Positions 7,721 through 17,149 are shown, counted from the stretch's first letter. The stretch is 64,000 nucleotides of DNA from GSA-30 sp036384435 (GCF_036384435.1 NZ_DASVMI010000094.1:1-64000), one strand, 5' to 3'. Translations and numbers: made by a program. The notes: generated by a model not told the origin, from the sequence alone.

Positions 7721-7842
7721 CGTCGGGACGCGGTCACTCTGGCAATCAGAGGCTCCGCCCGACGCGCACGCGCCACCCCTCCCCCGCCAGGGCGCGTGCA
7801 CCAGAACCGGTAGCGACCCTTGTGGCGCTATCGGTTTTTTTT
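7721..7842 (+). ncRNA. candidate OxyR-controlled small RNA (OxyS-like position)
   Basis: The expected transcript of about 122 nt starts near 7721 and ends at a strong terminator. It folds into three stem-loops. The first pairs 7721-7727 with 7758-7764 and contains an inner CTCTG/CAGAG hairpin. The second pairs 7766-7774 with 7791-7799, closing a very C-rich loop (ACCCCTCCCCCGCCAG). The third is the terminator at 7806-7842. No ATG with a ribosome-binding site lies inside. The place (divergent from oxyR, with an OxyR site in between) and the length recall E. coli OxyS, but the sequence does not obviously match it. A C-rich loop could pair with Shine-Dalgarno-like sites, as reported for Xanthomonas sX13. 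Confidence 0.5.
7806..7842 (+). terminator. Rho-independent terminator
   Basis: A 10-bp stem (7806-7815 with 7826-7835, one GU wobble) is followed by eight T residues (7835-7842). It stands 120 bases before the pepN-like start and downstream of no plus-strand gene, so it most likely ends the small-RNA unit that starts near 7721. Confidence 0.75.
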
Positions 7843-7961
7843 CAGGACGCGTCAGGCGACGCTCGCCCCCACGGTGAGCCTGGGCCCATGCCTTATGGCA
7901 CTGTGTCTGAAGTCATGCTGCTCCTAGCGTGACGGCTCGTTTCAGCCCCGGACCCTACGCC

Positions 7962-10670
7962 ATGCGACCATTCGCCCGTCCCCTCGCGCTTACCTTGCTT
8001 GCCGTCTGCTGCGGCTCGGCATTCGCCGCTTCGCACCCACAGAAGATCGCCGCCGTGACCGCTTCGGACCAGCCGCACGGCAAGCTGCCGCGCTGGGCCA
8101 TGCCCGAGTCGTACCAGTTGAGTTTCAAGGTCGATCCGCGCCAACAGGATTTTTCAGGCAGTACAGTGATCAAGATCAACCTGACTCAGGCCTCCGATCA
8201 TCTGTGGATGCACGGTCGCGAGCTGAAGGTCGCCAAGGTCGTCGTGACGGATGCCAAGGGCAAGAAATACAACGCAAAGTACGTGGAGGCGGCGCCCGAT
8301 GAAGGATTGGTCAAGATCGAGTTCGGCACCGAGCTCAAGCCGCAAGAGCTGAGCTTGACCATCGACTACACCGCGCCGCTCAACCAGCAGTTGCAGGGAC
8401 TTTACAAGGTCAGCCACGAGAACCAGCCGTATGCGATGACGCAGATGGAACCCATCAGCGCGCGTTACGCATTTCCGGGTTTCGATGAGCCTTCATTCAA
8501 GACGCCGTTCAACATCAGCCTGACCATTCCCGACGATGAAGTGGGCGTGGCCAATACGCGGCAGGTGAACGAACAGCCGGCTGGCGATGGATGGAAGACG
8601 TTGACCTTTTCACAGACCAAGCCGCTGCCGACCTATCTGGTGGCATTCGGCGTAGGTCCCTGGGATATCGTCAAAGGGCCGGACATCTCGCCCACGCAGT
8701 ACCGCGATCACGTCACCGAGCTGCGTGGCGTAGCCGCCAAGGGCGAGGGACATCGCATGGAGCACGTGCTTGGTGAGACGCCCTCGATCATTCACACGCT
8801 GGAGGATTACTACGGCTTTGGTTATCCGTGGGACAAGCTCGACCTGCTCGCCGCGCCGGACTTTTCGGCCGGTGCGATGGAGAATCCAGGTTTGGTGACA
8901 TTCCGCGACTGGTTGCTTTTGCTGGACAAGGATTCGGCTGCCAATTACGTCCGTGGTTCGTTCAATGTGACCGCGCATGAGCTGGCCCACCAGTGGACGG
9001 GCGACACGGTGACCATGGGCTGGTGGGATGACCTGTGGCTCAACGAGGCCTTTGCCACCTGGATGCAACAGAAGGTGACGCAGAAGGTGCATCCGGAGTA
9101 TCGCGCCGATCTTGATCGCGTGCGCGGCGCCCAAGGCGCCATGAACAACGACAGCTTGGTCACGGCGCGCAAGATCCGCCAGGAAATCACCGGCAACGGT
9201 GATATCGAAACCGCTTTCGACGGCATTACCTACCAGAAGGGCGCGAGCGTCCTGGGTATGTTCGAGGGTTACGTCACCGAGCCGGTGTTCCAGCAGGGCA
9301 TGCGGGCCTACATCCAGCAGCACAAGTTCGGTAACGCTACCGCCGACGACCTGATCGATGCGATTGCCAAAGCGGCGGGGAAGGGTGATGAATTCAAGGC
9401 AGCATTCCGCAGCTTCCTGAACCAGTCCGGCGTACCTTACGTGCAGACACGCCTGGCGCAGGAAGGCGGCAAGACGGTATTGCACCTGAGCCAGAGTCGT
9501 TACCTGCCGCTGGGCAGCGCCGGCGACGCTGATCGCGTATGGGGGGTACCCGTGTGCGTGCGTTATGCCAGCACGGGCGGCAGCAAGGTGCAGTGCGAGT
9601 TGCTGAGCCAGAAGGAAGGTTCCATGGTGCTGGCCGACGCGTCGAAGAACACCTGGGTCATGCCCAACGCCAACGGCTCGGGCTACTACCGTTTCGGCAT
9701 GGATAAGGCGAGCCTGACCACGCTGGGCAAGCAGATCGGCAAGCTCGACGACGCCGAGCAACTGGCCTATGGCGACGCGGTCGGCGCGGCCTTCCGTCGT
9801 GGCGATCTCGATGCCGGCGACGTGCTTGTCGCACTCAAGCCCTTGACCGCCGCAAAGACTAGCGAAGTATCCACGGCACCGCTTACGCAGATTGCCTGGA
9901 TCTACCAGAACGAAGCCGTCAACGACGCCCAGAGGGCGAAGGTTGTGGCCTGGGTCAAGAGCGCCTACCTGCCGCGCATGAAGCAGCTCGGTTATTCGCG
10001 CAAGGCCGGTGAGCCCGATAGCGATTCGCTGTTGCGTAGCACGCTCGCCGATACGCTGGCGCTCGACTACAAGGTGCCGGAAGTGCGTGCGGCTTTGCTC
10101 AAGCAAGGCGATGCCGCGCTCAAGACCCGCTCCGATGGCAGCCTTGATTTTGCCGCCGCGGACCAGGACCTGCTTGGCGCGTCGCTTGGCGTGGCCGTGC
10201 AGGAGCGTGGCAAGCCGGCACTCGATGCGCTGATGGCACAGTTCCCCAAGACCTCCGATCCAGCGCTTCGCAACGCCATGCTCGCTGGCTTGTCCGAGGT
10301 AAAAGACCCGGCTGATGCCGAGCGCGTGCGCAATTTTGCCCTCACCAAGGACGTCAAGGTGGGCGAGATGGCGGCGTTGTTGCGCGGCAACCGCGATACG
10401 CAGGCCAGCCGCGATGCGATTTGGAACTGGTCTGTCAGTAACTACGACAAGATCGTGGCGCGCACTGGCAGTTTTGCTGGCGGTCGCCTGCCGGCCTTGA
10501 TGGGCGGTGGTGGTTGTTCACAGGCCGACGCCGATCGCCTGCAATCGTTCTTTCAGCCACGGCTCAAGCAGGTCACGGGCGCCGAGCGTGGCCTGGCGCA
10601 GACACGTGAGAATACCTTGTTGTGCGCGGCGTTGAAGGCCAAGCAGGACCCAGCGGCCATCACGCGCTGA
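7962..10670 (+). CDS. secreted M1 family metalloaminopeptidase
   Basis: A 902-residue zinc aminopeptidase with a signal peptide (MRPFARPLALTLLAVCCGSA, cleavage after FAA). The exopeptidase motif GAMEN is at residues 304-308. The zinc site HELAH is at 339-343, with the third ligand Glu362 in NEAF. The long helical C-terminal domain is of ERAP1/aminopeptidase N type. It should release N-terminal residues from peptides in the periplasm or outside the cell. ATG at 7962 is chosen because it starts a good signal peptide; GTG at 7929 would add eleven residues before it. A terminator follows at 10690-10720. Confidence 0.92.
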   Translation: MRPFARPLALTLLAVCCGSAFAASHPQKIAAVTASDQPHGKLPRWAMPESYQLSFKVDPRQQDFSGSTVIKINLTQASDHLWMHGRELKVAKVVVTDAKGKKYNAKYVEAAPDEGLVKIEFGTELKPQELSLTIDYTAPLNQQLQGLYKVSHENQPYAMTQMEPISARYAFPGFDEPSFKTPFNISLTIPDDEVGVANTRQVNEQPAGDGWKTLTFSQTKPLPTYLVAFGVGPWDIVKGPDISPTQYRDHVTELRGVAAKGEGHRMEHVLGETPSIIHTLEDYYGFGYPWDKLDLLAAPDFSAGAMENPGLVTFRDWLLLLDKDSAANYVRGSFNVTAHELAHQWTGDTVTMGWWDDLWLNEAFATWMQQKVTQKVHPEYRADLDRVRGAQGAMNNDSLVTARKIRQEITGNGDIETAFDGITYQKGASVLGMFEGYVTEPVFQQGMRAYIQQHKFGNATADDLIDAIAKAAGKGDEFKAAFRSFLNQSGVPYVQTRLAQEGGKTVLHLSQSRYLPLGSAGDADRVWGVPVCVRYASTGGSKVQCELLSQKEGSMVLADASKNTWVMPNANGSGYYRFGMDKASLTTLGKQIGKLDDAEQLAYGDAVGAAFRRGDLDAGDVLVALKPLTAAKTSEVSTAPLTQIAWIYQNEAVNDAQRAKVVAWVKSAYLPRMKQLGYSRKAGEPDSDSLLRSTLADTLALDYKVPEVRAALLKQGDAALKTRSDGSLDFAAADQDLLGASLGVAVQERGKPALDALMAQFPKTSDPALRNAMLAGLSEVKDPADAERVRNFALTKDVKVGEMAALLRGNRDTQASRDAIWNWSVSNYDKIVARTGSFAGGRLPALMGGGGCSQADADRLQSFFQPRLKQVTGAERGLAQTRENTLLCAALKAKQDPAAITR

Positions 10671-10689
10671 GCAGGGTCCTGGGTTACGC

Positions 10690-10720
10690 AGCAGGGCGGC
10701 CTTGAGCCGCCCTGCTTTAT
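10690..10720 (+). terminator. Rho-independent terminator
   Basis: An 11-bp perfect GC-rich stem (10690-10700 and 10706-10716) with a five-base loop is followed by TTTATT. It lies 20 bases after the stop of the M1 peptidase gene. Confidence 0.75.
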
Positions 10721-10856
10721 TCGAGAGAAAATGCTGAAATGTTTGTGAGATCGTGGATGGATTTTGCCCGTCTGTTGGCGACTCCACGAGCTCATGCGGC
10801 TGCCTGGCTATCGTCGTCTTTGCGTCATTCCGGCGCGATTTCACAGGATGATCAAC

Positions 10857-12017
10857 ATGAAGCAATGGATAGTGCTCGCCCTCGCATGCATCGGCATGCA
10901 GAGCGCATCGGCCAGGGAAGGTGCGTTCACGCATCCGGGTATTTTTCTCGATAACACGCAGATCGATGCAGTGCGGCGCAATATCGCCGCCTCGCATGAC
11001 GTCACCACCGCTGCGCTGAGCAAGCTGGCGCAATCGGACCTGGCCAGGCTCGACTACTTGCCGACCCCTCGTCATACCGTGGAGTGTGGTCCGTTCTCGA
11101 AGCCGGACCTGGGCTGCACCGACGAAACGCGCGATGCACAAGCGGCTTACACGCATGCGCTTCTATGGGCTTATCTCGGTGATGAGCGGCATGCGGCAAA
11201 AGCGATCGAAATCATGAATGCCTGGTCATCGACACTCACGGGTGGCCATACCTTGACCAACGCAGGTTTGCAGTCGTCCTGGGCCGCGGAGTTGTGGCCG
11301 CGTTCGGCCGAACTGGTGCGACACACCACGTCGTTATGGGCCCCCGGTGATATTGAGCGATTCGAGCGCATGTTACGCGAACAATACTTGCCCGATACAC
11401 GCAAGATGTCCGCCTGCCACGTCATGAACTGGCAGGCTAGTGCGATTGAGGCCCGTATGAATATCGCCGTGTTCCTGGATGATGCTGCGCTTTTTGATGA
11501 GGCCGTTGAAGACTGGGAAGGGCGTCTTAAAAGTACGATCTACCTCGCCAGGGATGGCGCCTTGCCACAGAGCCATCCAGCCTGTCCCAAGCAGGGAGAT
11601 GCATTGATAGCAGACTGGTTCGGGCAGAAGGTATTTTTTGACGGTCATGGGCAGGAGACCTGTCGCGATCTTGAGCACACGGCTTATGGCTTGGCAGCTT
11701 TTATTAATGCCGCCGAGACGGCACGTATCCAGGGCGTGGATCTGTATAGCCGTGGCGCTGATCGATTGAAGGCGGCCATGGAATATCACGCAAGACTCAA
11801 GAACGATCCGGTAGTGCCCAACAGCATCTGCGCGGGCAAGCTTGTAGGTGACCTTACCGGCACGCTTGAGGTGGGCTTCAATCATTATGCCAATCGTCTC
11901 GGGGAGTCTCTGCCGCAGACGGCCTCCTGGCTGCTGCCGCGTCGCCCGACGACGGGGCATTTCCATTACTTGTGGGAAACGTTGACTCACGCCGACACCG
12001 GAACTGGTGCCGAGTAA
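10857..12017 (+). CDS. alginate-lyase-fold (PF05426-like) secreted protein
   Basis: A 386-residue exported protein with a signal peptide (MKQWIVLALACIGMQSASA). The (alpha/alpha)-toroid alginate lyase-type sequence includes HPGIFLDNTQIDAVRRNIAA near the N-terminus, then AYTHALLWAYLGDERHA, NWQASAIEARM and DLEHTAYGLAAF. The last two hold the Asn and His/Tyr residues expected in polysaccharide lyases of this fold. It probably cleaves or binds an acidic polysaccharide; the substrate is not known. ATG at 10857 has AGGA nine bases upstream; ATG at 10848 is an alternative. By eye it is less GC-rich than its neighbours, which may indicate later acquisition. No other polysaccharide genes are adjacent. 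Confidence 0.75.
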   Translation: MKQWIVLALACIGMQSASAREGAFTHPGIFLDNTQIDAVRRNIAASHDVTTAALSKLAQSDLARLDYLPTPRHTVECGPFSKPDLGCTDETRDAQAAYTHALLWAYLGDERHAAKAIEIMNAWSSTLTGGHTLTNAGLQSSWAAELWPRSAELVRHTTSLWAPGDIERFERMLREQYLPDTRKMSACHVMNWQASAIEARMNIAVFLDDAALFDEAVEDWEGRLKSTIYLARDGALPQSHPACPKQGDALIADWFGQKVFFDGHGQETCRDLEHTAYGLAAFINAAETARIQGVDLYSRGADRLKAAMEYHARLKNDPVVPNSICAGKLVGDLTGTLEVGFNHYANRLGESLPQTASWLLPRRPTTGHFHYLWETLTHADTGTGAE

Positions 12018-12027
12018 TTGCCGACTC

Positions 12028-12048
12028 GCGGGGGCCATGAGCCCCCGC
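12028..12048 (+). other. GC-rich hairpin after the lyase gene
   Basis: An 8-bp perfect stem (GCGGGGGC/GCCCCCGC) with a five-base loop starts 11 bases after the stop codon. It lacks a T-run, so it is a possible weak or factor-assisted terminator. Confidence 0.45.
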
Positions 12049-12197
12049 ATCCAGTTGGCCTCCCGTGGACGACACCATGGATTTGACCGGTTAACCCCAT
12101 TGTGGTCGTCGCCGCGTTCAATCTCTGTGGCGATGGTTGCCTATCTGCCATCACAAGCGTGACACTGGCTGAATAGCCTGACGGATCGGGAGGGCGC

Positions 12198-15100
12198 ATG
12201 CGTCGTTGGTGGGGATGGTTGTTCTTGTCGTGGGTATGGATGTCGTCCGCTTTGGCGCAGGATGTCCCGAATGTATTGAAGGACTGGCAAGGGTGGGTGC
12301 TGCACGATGTGCCGGAGCACGGGTGTCCGCTGCCATCAAATACAACGAGCGATAGCGGCGCCCGGCAATGTCTCTGGCCGGGGCGATTGAACCTCGATGT
12401 CGGCAAGAGCGGGGCGACGTTCAACCTGACCGTTCATGTCGACGCAGCAGGCTGGTTATTGTTGCCCGGTGACGATCACGCCTGGCCGCAGCAGGTCAAC
12501 GTCAACAACAAGCCGGCCACCGTGCTGGGCCGTGAGGGTACCCCCGGCATCTGGCTGGAACCGGGCGACTACACCGTGCATGGCAACCTGGCCTGGAGCG
12601 AGCGGCCGGCGCAGTTGGCCGTGCCGGCAAGCATCGGCCTGGTCGCGCTGAGCATCGATGGCATAGCCGTGCCGGATGCGGAGCGGGCCGGCGACCGGTT
12701 GACACTGGGCCAGGCATCCGATGATCGACGCGTTGCCGACGCGTTGTCGGTGAACGTCTATCGGCGCCTTCGCGATGGTGTGCCGATGACGTTGGAAACC
12801 CAGGTGCAGTTGCACGTATCGGGCAGCGCGCGCGAGCAGTCCATGGGGCCGGCGCTGCCTGAGGGTTTCGTTGCCACGTCGCTCAAGAGCGATTTACCAG
12901 TACATCTTGAAAACGACGGTCGCCTGCGGATCCAGTTGCGCCCAGGCGACTGGACCGTGACGCTGGCCGCCCGCGCGAGCGATGCCGTTCAACACGTGGC
13001 GATGCCCAAGGCCGGCGATCCATGGCCCGCGCGTGAAACCTGGAGTTATGCCGACGATCCAGCCTTGCGTCGAAGCCAGGCTAGCGGAGAGGGCACCGAT
13101 GCCATCCAGGCAGGCGTGCCCGATGGATGGGAAAAGCTGCCGGCCTACATTCTGGACAAGGACAATGGTCTGGGTATCGAGCAAGGCGCCCGTGGCAATG
13201 AAGGCGGCAAGGGCGAAAAGCTCAGTCTGCGACGCGATATGTGGTTGGACTTCGATGGTGCCGGCTTGACCATGTCCGACTATCTCACGGGCGAACTGAT
13301 GGACACGCAGCGACTCAACGTCGTGTCGCCGTGGCAGCTCCAACGGGTGCAGCAGGACGACAGTCCCCTGCTTGTGACCGAGGACGCCCAGGGGCAGCAA
13401 GGCGTGGAACTACGCGACAAGAGCCTGCAACTGGGAGCCGGCCTGCGTGTGGCTTCGTACGGTGGACGCCTGCCTGCTTCGGGGTGGAATGCGGTGTTCG
13501 AGTCTATTTCGACCAGCGTACACCTGCCGCACGGCTATTTGCTGCTGGCAGCCCCGGGCGCCGACCGCGCCTCCGGGACGTGGACCTCGCGCTGGACCTT
13601 GCTCGATCTGTTTATCGTTGCGTTGATCGCACTGTTGGCGGGTCGTTGGCTGGGCTGGATATGGACCTTGCCGGCGCTTGGATTCCTGGTGCTTTCCCAG
13701 CATCAGGCCGGTGCGCCATGCTGGACTGTGGCTGTCGCGTTGTTGCTGGCTTTGCTGTGGCGTGCCTTGCCTGGCCATGGCAAGTTGCGGCAAGCGGTGC
13801 GCATCGGTGCGTCGGCGTCCTTGTTGCTGGGCATTGCCTGGGCGATCCCGTTTGCCGCCGACCAGATGCGCTATGCCATGCATCCGCAACTGGAGTCGGC
13901 CAGCGGCAAAGCGAATGCATGGGTCTACGCTCCGGCCGATATGGATATCGCCGGCAACCAGAAACAAATGGTGCTCCCGCCTCCGCCGCCGCCCGTGCCT
14001 GCGGCTCCCATGATGGAGCCGCAGGCCGAACTGGCCCCTCCGCCCAAGCCATCCGTGAGCCAGGCCAAAGAGCGCCGCGTCGCCGATGCTGCTCCTGACG
14101 GGGCTGCGCGCAAGCTCGAAGCCGTGGTCGTCACCGGAAGTCGCATTTCATCATTCTCGGCGTCCACGTATGAATTCGATTCGCGCAGCGTGATCCAGGC
14201 CGGCGCCGGTATCCCCGCATGGGACGTTGGCAACAACTACCAGCTCAACTGGTCCGGTCCGGTGACGGTGGACCAGACCGTGCGTTTGGTGATCCTGCCA
14301 TCATGGGGCGTGCGGTTGCTGCGTGTCGTGATGTTGCTGCTCCTGGCAGCATGGCTGGTGCGGGCGGTGCAATCGCTTTGGCGGTGTCCCAGGACCATGG
14401 GTGGTAACGGTGGTGCCAAAGCGGCCGCAGTTGCGATGACCGGACTTGTTGCGTTCTCACTATTGCCGCACGCGGCACATGCACAGACGTTGCCCGACCA
14501 GGACATGCTCGATGCATTGCGTGGGCGTCTGACCGAGGCACCCAAGTGCGCCCCGGCTTGCGCGGAGGTGGCGCAGGCGCAGATACAGGGCACGGGCAGA
14601 CAGCTTTCGGTCGATATGGAAGTCCACGCCGGTGCGGTAGTTGGCCTGGCGTTACCGCACGCTGACGATGGTGTATTGCTGCAATCGGTGACCGTGGATG
14701 GTCACGCCGATGCGCCGCTCAGCCGTGATGACTCGGCGATCTGGCTGCGTGTCGAGCGTGGCGTGCATCGCGTCACGTTGCGTTATGACACCGGCAAGCT
14801 CGATACCGTGACGTTGCACTTTGCCGAAAAGCCGCAGCGCGTGCAGTTATCGGGCCAGGGCTGGACGGCCAGCGGCCTGGATGGCGAGCAATTGCTGGGT
14901 GACAGCCTCACGCTCAGTCACCCCGAGGATGCGACATCAGGTACCACGGCTACGCAGGCCAAGGCGCAGGCGTTTCCACCTTTTGTCATCGTGACACGCA
15001 GCTTGCGCCTGGATGTGGATTGGACGGTGCATACCTCGGTCGAGCGTGTTGCGCCGGACGATGGGGGCTTCAGCCTGGATCTGCCGCTGCTGTCGGGTGA

Positions 15101-16334
15101 GCATCCAAGCGGCCAGGATGTGCGCGTGCATGACGGCAAGATCGGTGTGACCTTCAACGCTGGCGAGAAAGAGGTGAGCTGGGACAGTCGCCTGGATCGC
15201 AGCCCTGTGTTGACGTTCGAGGCGCCGCCGTTGGGGCAGCGCGCCGAAGAGTGGGATATCGAGGCCGCGCCGATTCTGCATGTCCAGGCTGAAGGGCTGC
15301 CGGCTTCGCAAACTGATATCGGCCTGCGTTTCCAGCCCTTGCCGGGCGAGCACCTCAAGCTTACCGTCAGCCAACCCAAGGCCGTTGCCGGTCAGAATGT
15401 GGCCTTCGACAGCGTATCGGTGAACAGCCGTGTTGGCGAACGGGCAACGACGGTAACACTCGATTTGTCTGTGCGCAGCACGCGCGGTGGCGAGCATCTC
15501 ATCATCGTGCCCCAGGGAGCCTCTCTGCTTGATGCGCATCGCGATGGGACCTCAATCAACCTGAGCATTCGCGACGGCAAGCTGGGTCTGCCGCTGTTGC
15601 CTGACCGACACGCTTACCAGATCAGCCTTCGTCTTCCATCGGGTGCTGCCGCGACGATGTCGACGCCTGCGTTCGATTTCCAGGCGCCGGTAGCCAATAT
15701 CGAGACATCGCTGGAGCTGCCCGAGAATCGCTGGTTGCTATGGACCTGGGGCCCCACGGATGGCCCGGCGGTGTTGTACTGGTCGCAGTTGCTGGTGTTG
15801 TTGGTGGTGGCCTGGGCCTTGGCGCGGTACGCACCGACGCCGCTGCGATTTCATCAATGGCTGCTGCTTGGCCTTGGGTTCTCGGCGCTGGGCTGGTGGT
15901 CGTTCGCGTGGGTTGCGGCCTGGTTGATTGTGCTTGGGTTGCGCTACAAGCGCCTGGACCCGGCTGCGTGGCGTCCCTGGTTGTTCGATACGGTGCAAGT
16001 GCTTTTGCTGGTTTTCAGTGCTATCGCGCTGGTCGTGTTGGTCAGCGCGATTCCCCGCGGCATGCTCGGTACGCCCGATATGCATATCGATGGCGGTCAA
16101 TCGTATACGGGGCATTTGCGCTGGACGATGGACCATACGGTTGGCGCGTTGCCGCATGCCGGTGTACTCAACGTGCCGCGTTGGGTGTACAACGCGGCCA
16201 TGCTTGCGTGGTCCGTATGGTTGGCCAATGCATTGATCGGCTGGTTACGTTGGGCTTTTGCGGCATGGTCACAAGGTGGTTATTGGCGCAAACGTGTCCG
16301 GCATTCGCCCAAGCAGGAAGAAGGTACGGCATGA
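12198..16334 (+). CDS. large multi-domain membrane protein of unknown function
   Basis: A 1378-residue protein with a signal peptide (MRRWWGWLFLSWVWMSSALA). A beta-rich, probably periplasmic region spans roughly residues 20-465. A hydrophobic block (about 468-550) is followed by a proline-rich linker (about 594-625, six consecutive Pro) and then by the motif VVVTGSRI (643-650), which is otherwise the hallmark of the TonB-box/plug start of TonB-dependent receptors. More membrane segments follow near 706-730 and 742-765, the latter ending in a signal-peptide-like PHAAHAQ. A second beta-rich domain (about 770-1180) and C-terminal membrane helices (about 1190-1357) complete it. I recognise no enzyme motif. 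Its stop overlaps the prmC start (ATGA). Confidence 0.8.
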   Translation: MRRWWGWLFLSWVWMSSALAQDVPNVLKDWQGWVLHDVPEHGCPLPSNTTSDSGARQCLWPGRLNLDVGKSGATFNLTVHVDAAGWLLLPGDDHAWPQQVNVNNKPATVLGREGTPGIWLEPGDYTVHGNLAWSERPAQLAVPASIGLVALSIDGIAVPDAERAGDRLTLGQASDDRRVADALSVNVYRRLRDGVPMTLETQVQLHVSGSAREQSMGPALPEGFVATSLKSDLPVHLENDGRLRIQLRPGDWTVTLAARASDAVQHVAMPKAGDPWPARETWSYADDPALRRSQASGEGTDAIQAGVPDGWEKLPAYILDKDNGLGIEQGARGNEGGKGEKLSLRRDMWLDFDGAGLTMSDYLTGELMDTQRLNVVSPWQLQRVQQDDSPLLVTEDAQGQQGVELRDKSLQLGAGLRVASYGGRLPASGWNAVFESISTSVHLPHGYLLLAAPGADRASGTWTSRWTLLDLFIVALIALLAGRWLGWIWTLPALGFLVLSQHQAGAPCWTVAVALLLALLWRALPGHGKLRQAVRIGASASLLLGIAWAIPFAADQMRYAMHPQLESASGKANAWVYAPADMDIAGNQKQMVLPPPPPPVPAAPMMEPQAELAPPPKPSVSQAKERRVADAAPDGAARKLEAVVVTGSRISSFSASTYEFDSRSVIQAGAGIPAWDVGNNYQLNWSGPVTVDQTVRLVILPSWGVRLLRVVMLLLLAAWLVRAVQSLWRCPRTMGGNGGAKAAAVAMTGLVAFSLLPHAAHAQTLPDQDMLDALRGRLTEAPKCAPACAEVAQAQIQGTGRQLSVDMEVHAGAVVGLALPHADDGVLLQSVTVDGHADAPLSRDDSAIWLRVERGVHRVTLRYDTGKLDTVTLHFAEKPQRVQLSGQGWTASGLDGEQLLGDSLTLSHPEDATSGTTATQAKAQAFPPFVIVTRSLRLDVDWTVHTSVERVAPDDGGFSLDLPLLSGEHPSGQDVRVHDGKIGVTFNAGEKEVSWDSRLDRSPVLTFEAPPLGQRAEEWDIEAAPILHVQAEGLPASQTDIGLRFQPLPGEHLKLTVSQPKAVAGQNVAFDSVSVNSRVGERATTVTLDLSVRSTRGGEHLIIVPQGASLLDAHRDGTSINLSIRDGKLGLPLLPDRHAYQISLRLPSGAAATMSTPAFDFQAPVANIETSLELPENRWLLWTWGPTDGPAVLYWSQLLVLLVVAWALARYAPTPLRFHQWLLLGLGFSALGWWSFAWVAAWLIVLGLRYKRLDPAAWRPWLFDTVQVLLLVFSAIALVVLVSAIPRGMLGTPDMHIDGGQSYTGHLRWTMDHTVGALPHAGVLNVPRWVYNAAMLAWSVWLANALIGWLRWAFAAWSQGGYWRKRVRHSPKQEEGTA

Positions 16335-17149
16335 CCGATGCAAGACAGGCCCTGGCCGAAGCATTGCCGCGTGTGGAGCGCGGCGATGCCGAATGGCTTT
16401 TGTTGCACGCACTGGGTAAACCGCGTAGCTGGTTGATCGCGCATGATCGCGATGAGTTGGACGAACAGGTGTTGCGCGATTACCGCGCCATGGTCGAGCG
16501 CCGGGCAGTCGGAGAGCCGGTTGCCTATATCACCGGTCAGAGAGGCTTTTGGTCTCTGGATCTGGAGGTCTCGCAGGCCGCATTGATTCCGCGCCCCGAG
16601 ACCGAGCTGTTGGTAGAGCTGGCATTGGAGCGGTTGCCACCGGACGAGGCGCTGGCTGTGGCCGATCTGGGCACGGGTAGCGGAGCGATAGCCCTGGCTA
16701 TTGCGCATGAACGCAGACAAGCGAAAGTGGTAGCTACCGATCGCAGTGTGGATGCGTTGGCCGTGGCTGAGCGCAACGCGCAGAGACTGGATCTGCGCGT
16801 GGAGTTCGCGCGCGGCGACTGGTTCGATGCGATTGCAGGACGGCGCTTTGCACTGGTAGTTTCCAATCCACCTTATATCGAAGCGGACGACCCTCACTTG
16901 CAGCAAGGCGACCTGCGGTTCGAGCCGCCTCGCGCGCTCGCATCGGGAGCGGATGGACTGGATGCAATTCGGCAGATCGTTCACGAAGCGCCCGGATATC
17001 TGGAGCCAGGCGGCTGGTTGTTGATGGAACACGGCTGGACCCAGGCAGCGGCTGTACGCGCCTTGCTCGATGCGCGCGGATTTGCCCAGGTTCAGACGTT
17101 TCGTGATCTTGAGTCGCGCGACAGGGTGACAGGCGGCAGATGGGGCTGA
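16331..17149 (+). CDS. prmC: peptide chain release factor N5-glutamine methyltransferase
   Basis: A 272-residue SAM-dependent methyltransferase that modifies the GGQ glutamine of release factors. Visible motifs are the AdoMet glycine loop ADLGTGSGAIALA and the catalytic NPPY, here VVSNPPYIEADD. An N-terminal helical substrate-recognition domain contains the segment GEPVAYITGQRGFWSL. ATG at 16331 overlaps the stop of the preceding membrane-protein gene by four bases. An open frame continues far upstream in phase, but only the part from 16331 matches the family. In many bacteria prmC follows prfA; here it does not. Confidence 0.95.
   Translation: MTDARQALAEALPRVERGDAEWLLLHALGKPRSWLIAHDRDELDEQVLRDYRAMVERRAVGEPVAYITGQRGFWSLDLEVSQAALIPRPETELLVELALERLPPDEALAVADLGTGSGAIALAIAHERRQAKVVATDRSVDALAVAERNAQRLDLRVEFARGDWFDAIAGRRFALVVSNPPYIEADDPHLQQGDLRFEPPRALASGADGLDAIRQIVHEAPGYLEPGGWLLMEHGWTQAAAVRALLDARGFAQVQTFRDLESRDRVTGGRWG

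Noticed and set aside
8610..10106. Long open frame (about 500 codons) on the minus strand opposite the M1 peptidase gene
   Set aside because: It is a GC-rich shadow frame. The plus strand has all catalytic motifs of the peptidase, and the minus-strand product is repetitive in Gln, His and Arg with no family likeness.
15740..16330. An upstream extension of the prmC frame
   Set aside because: It runs inside the coding region of the large membrane protein and has no methyltransferase-like sequence; the ATGA overlap at 16331 explains the start.
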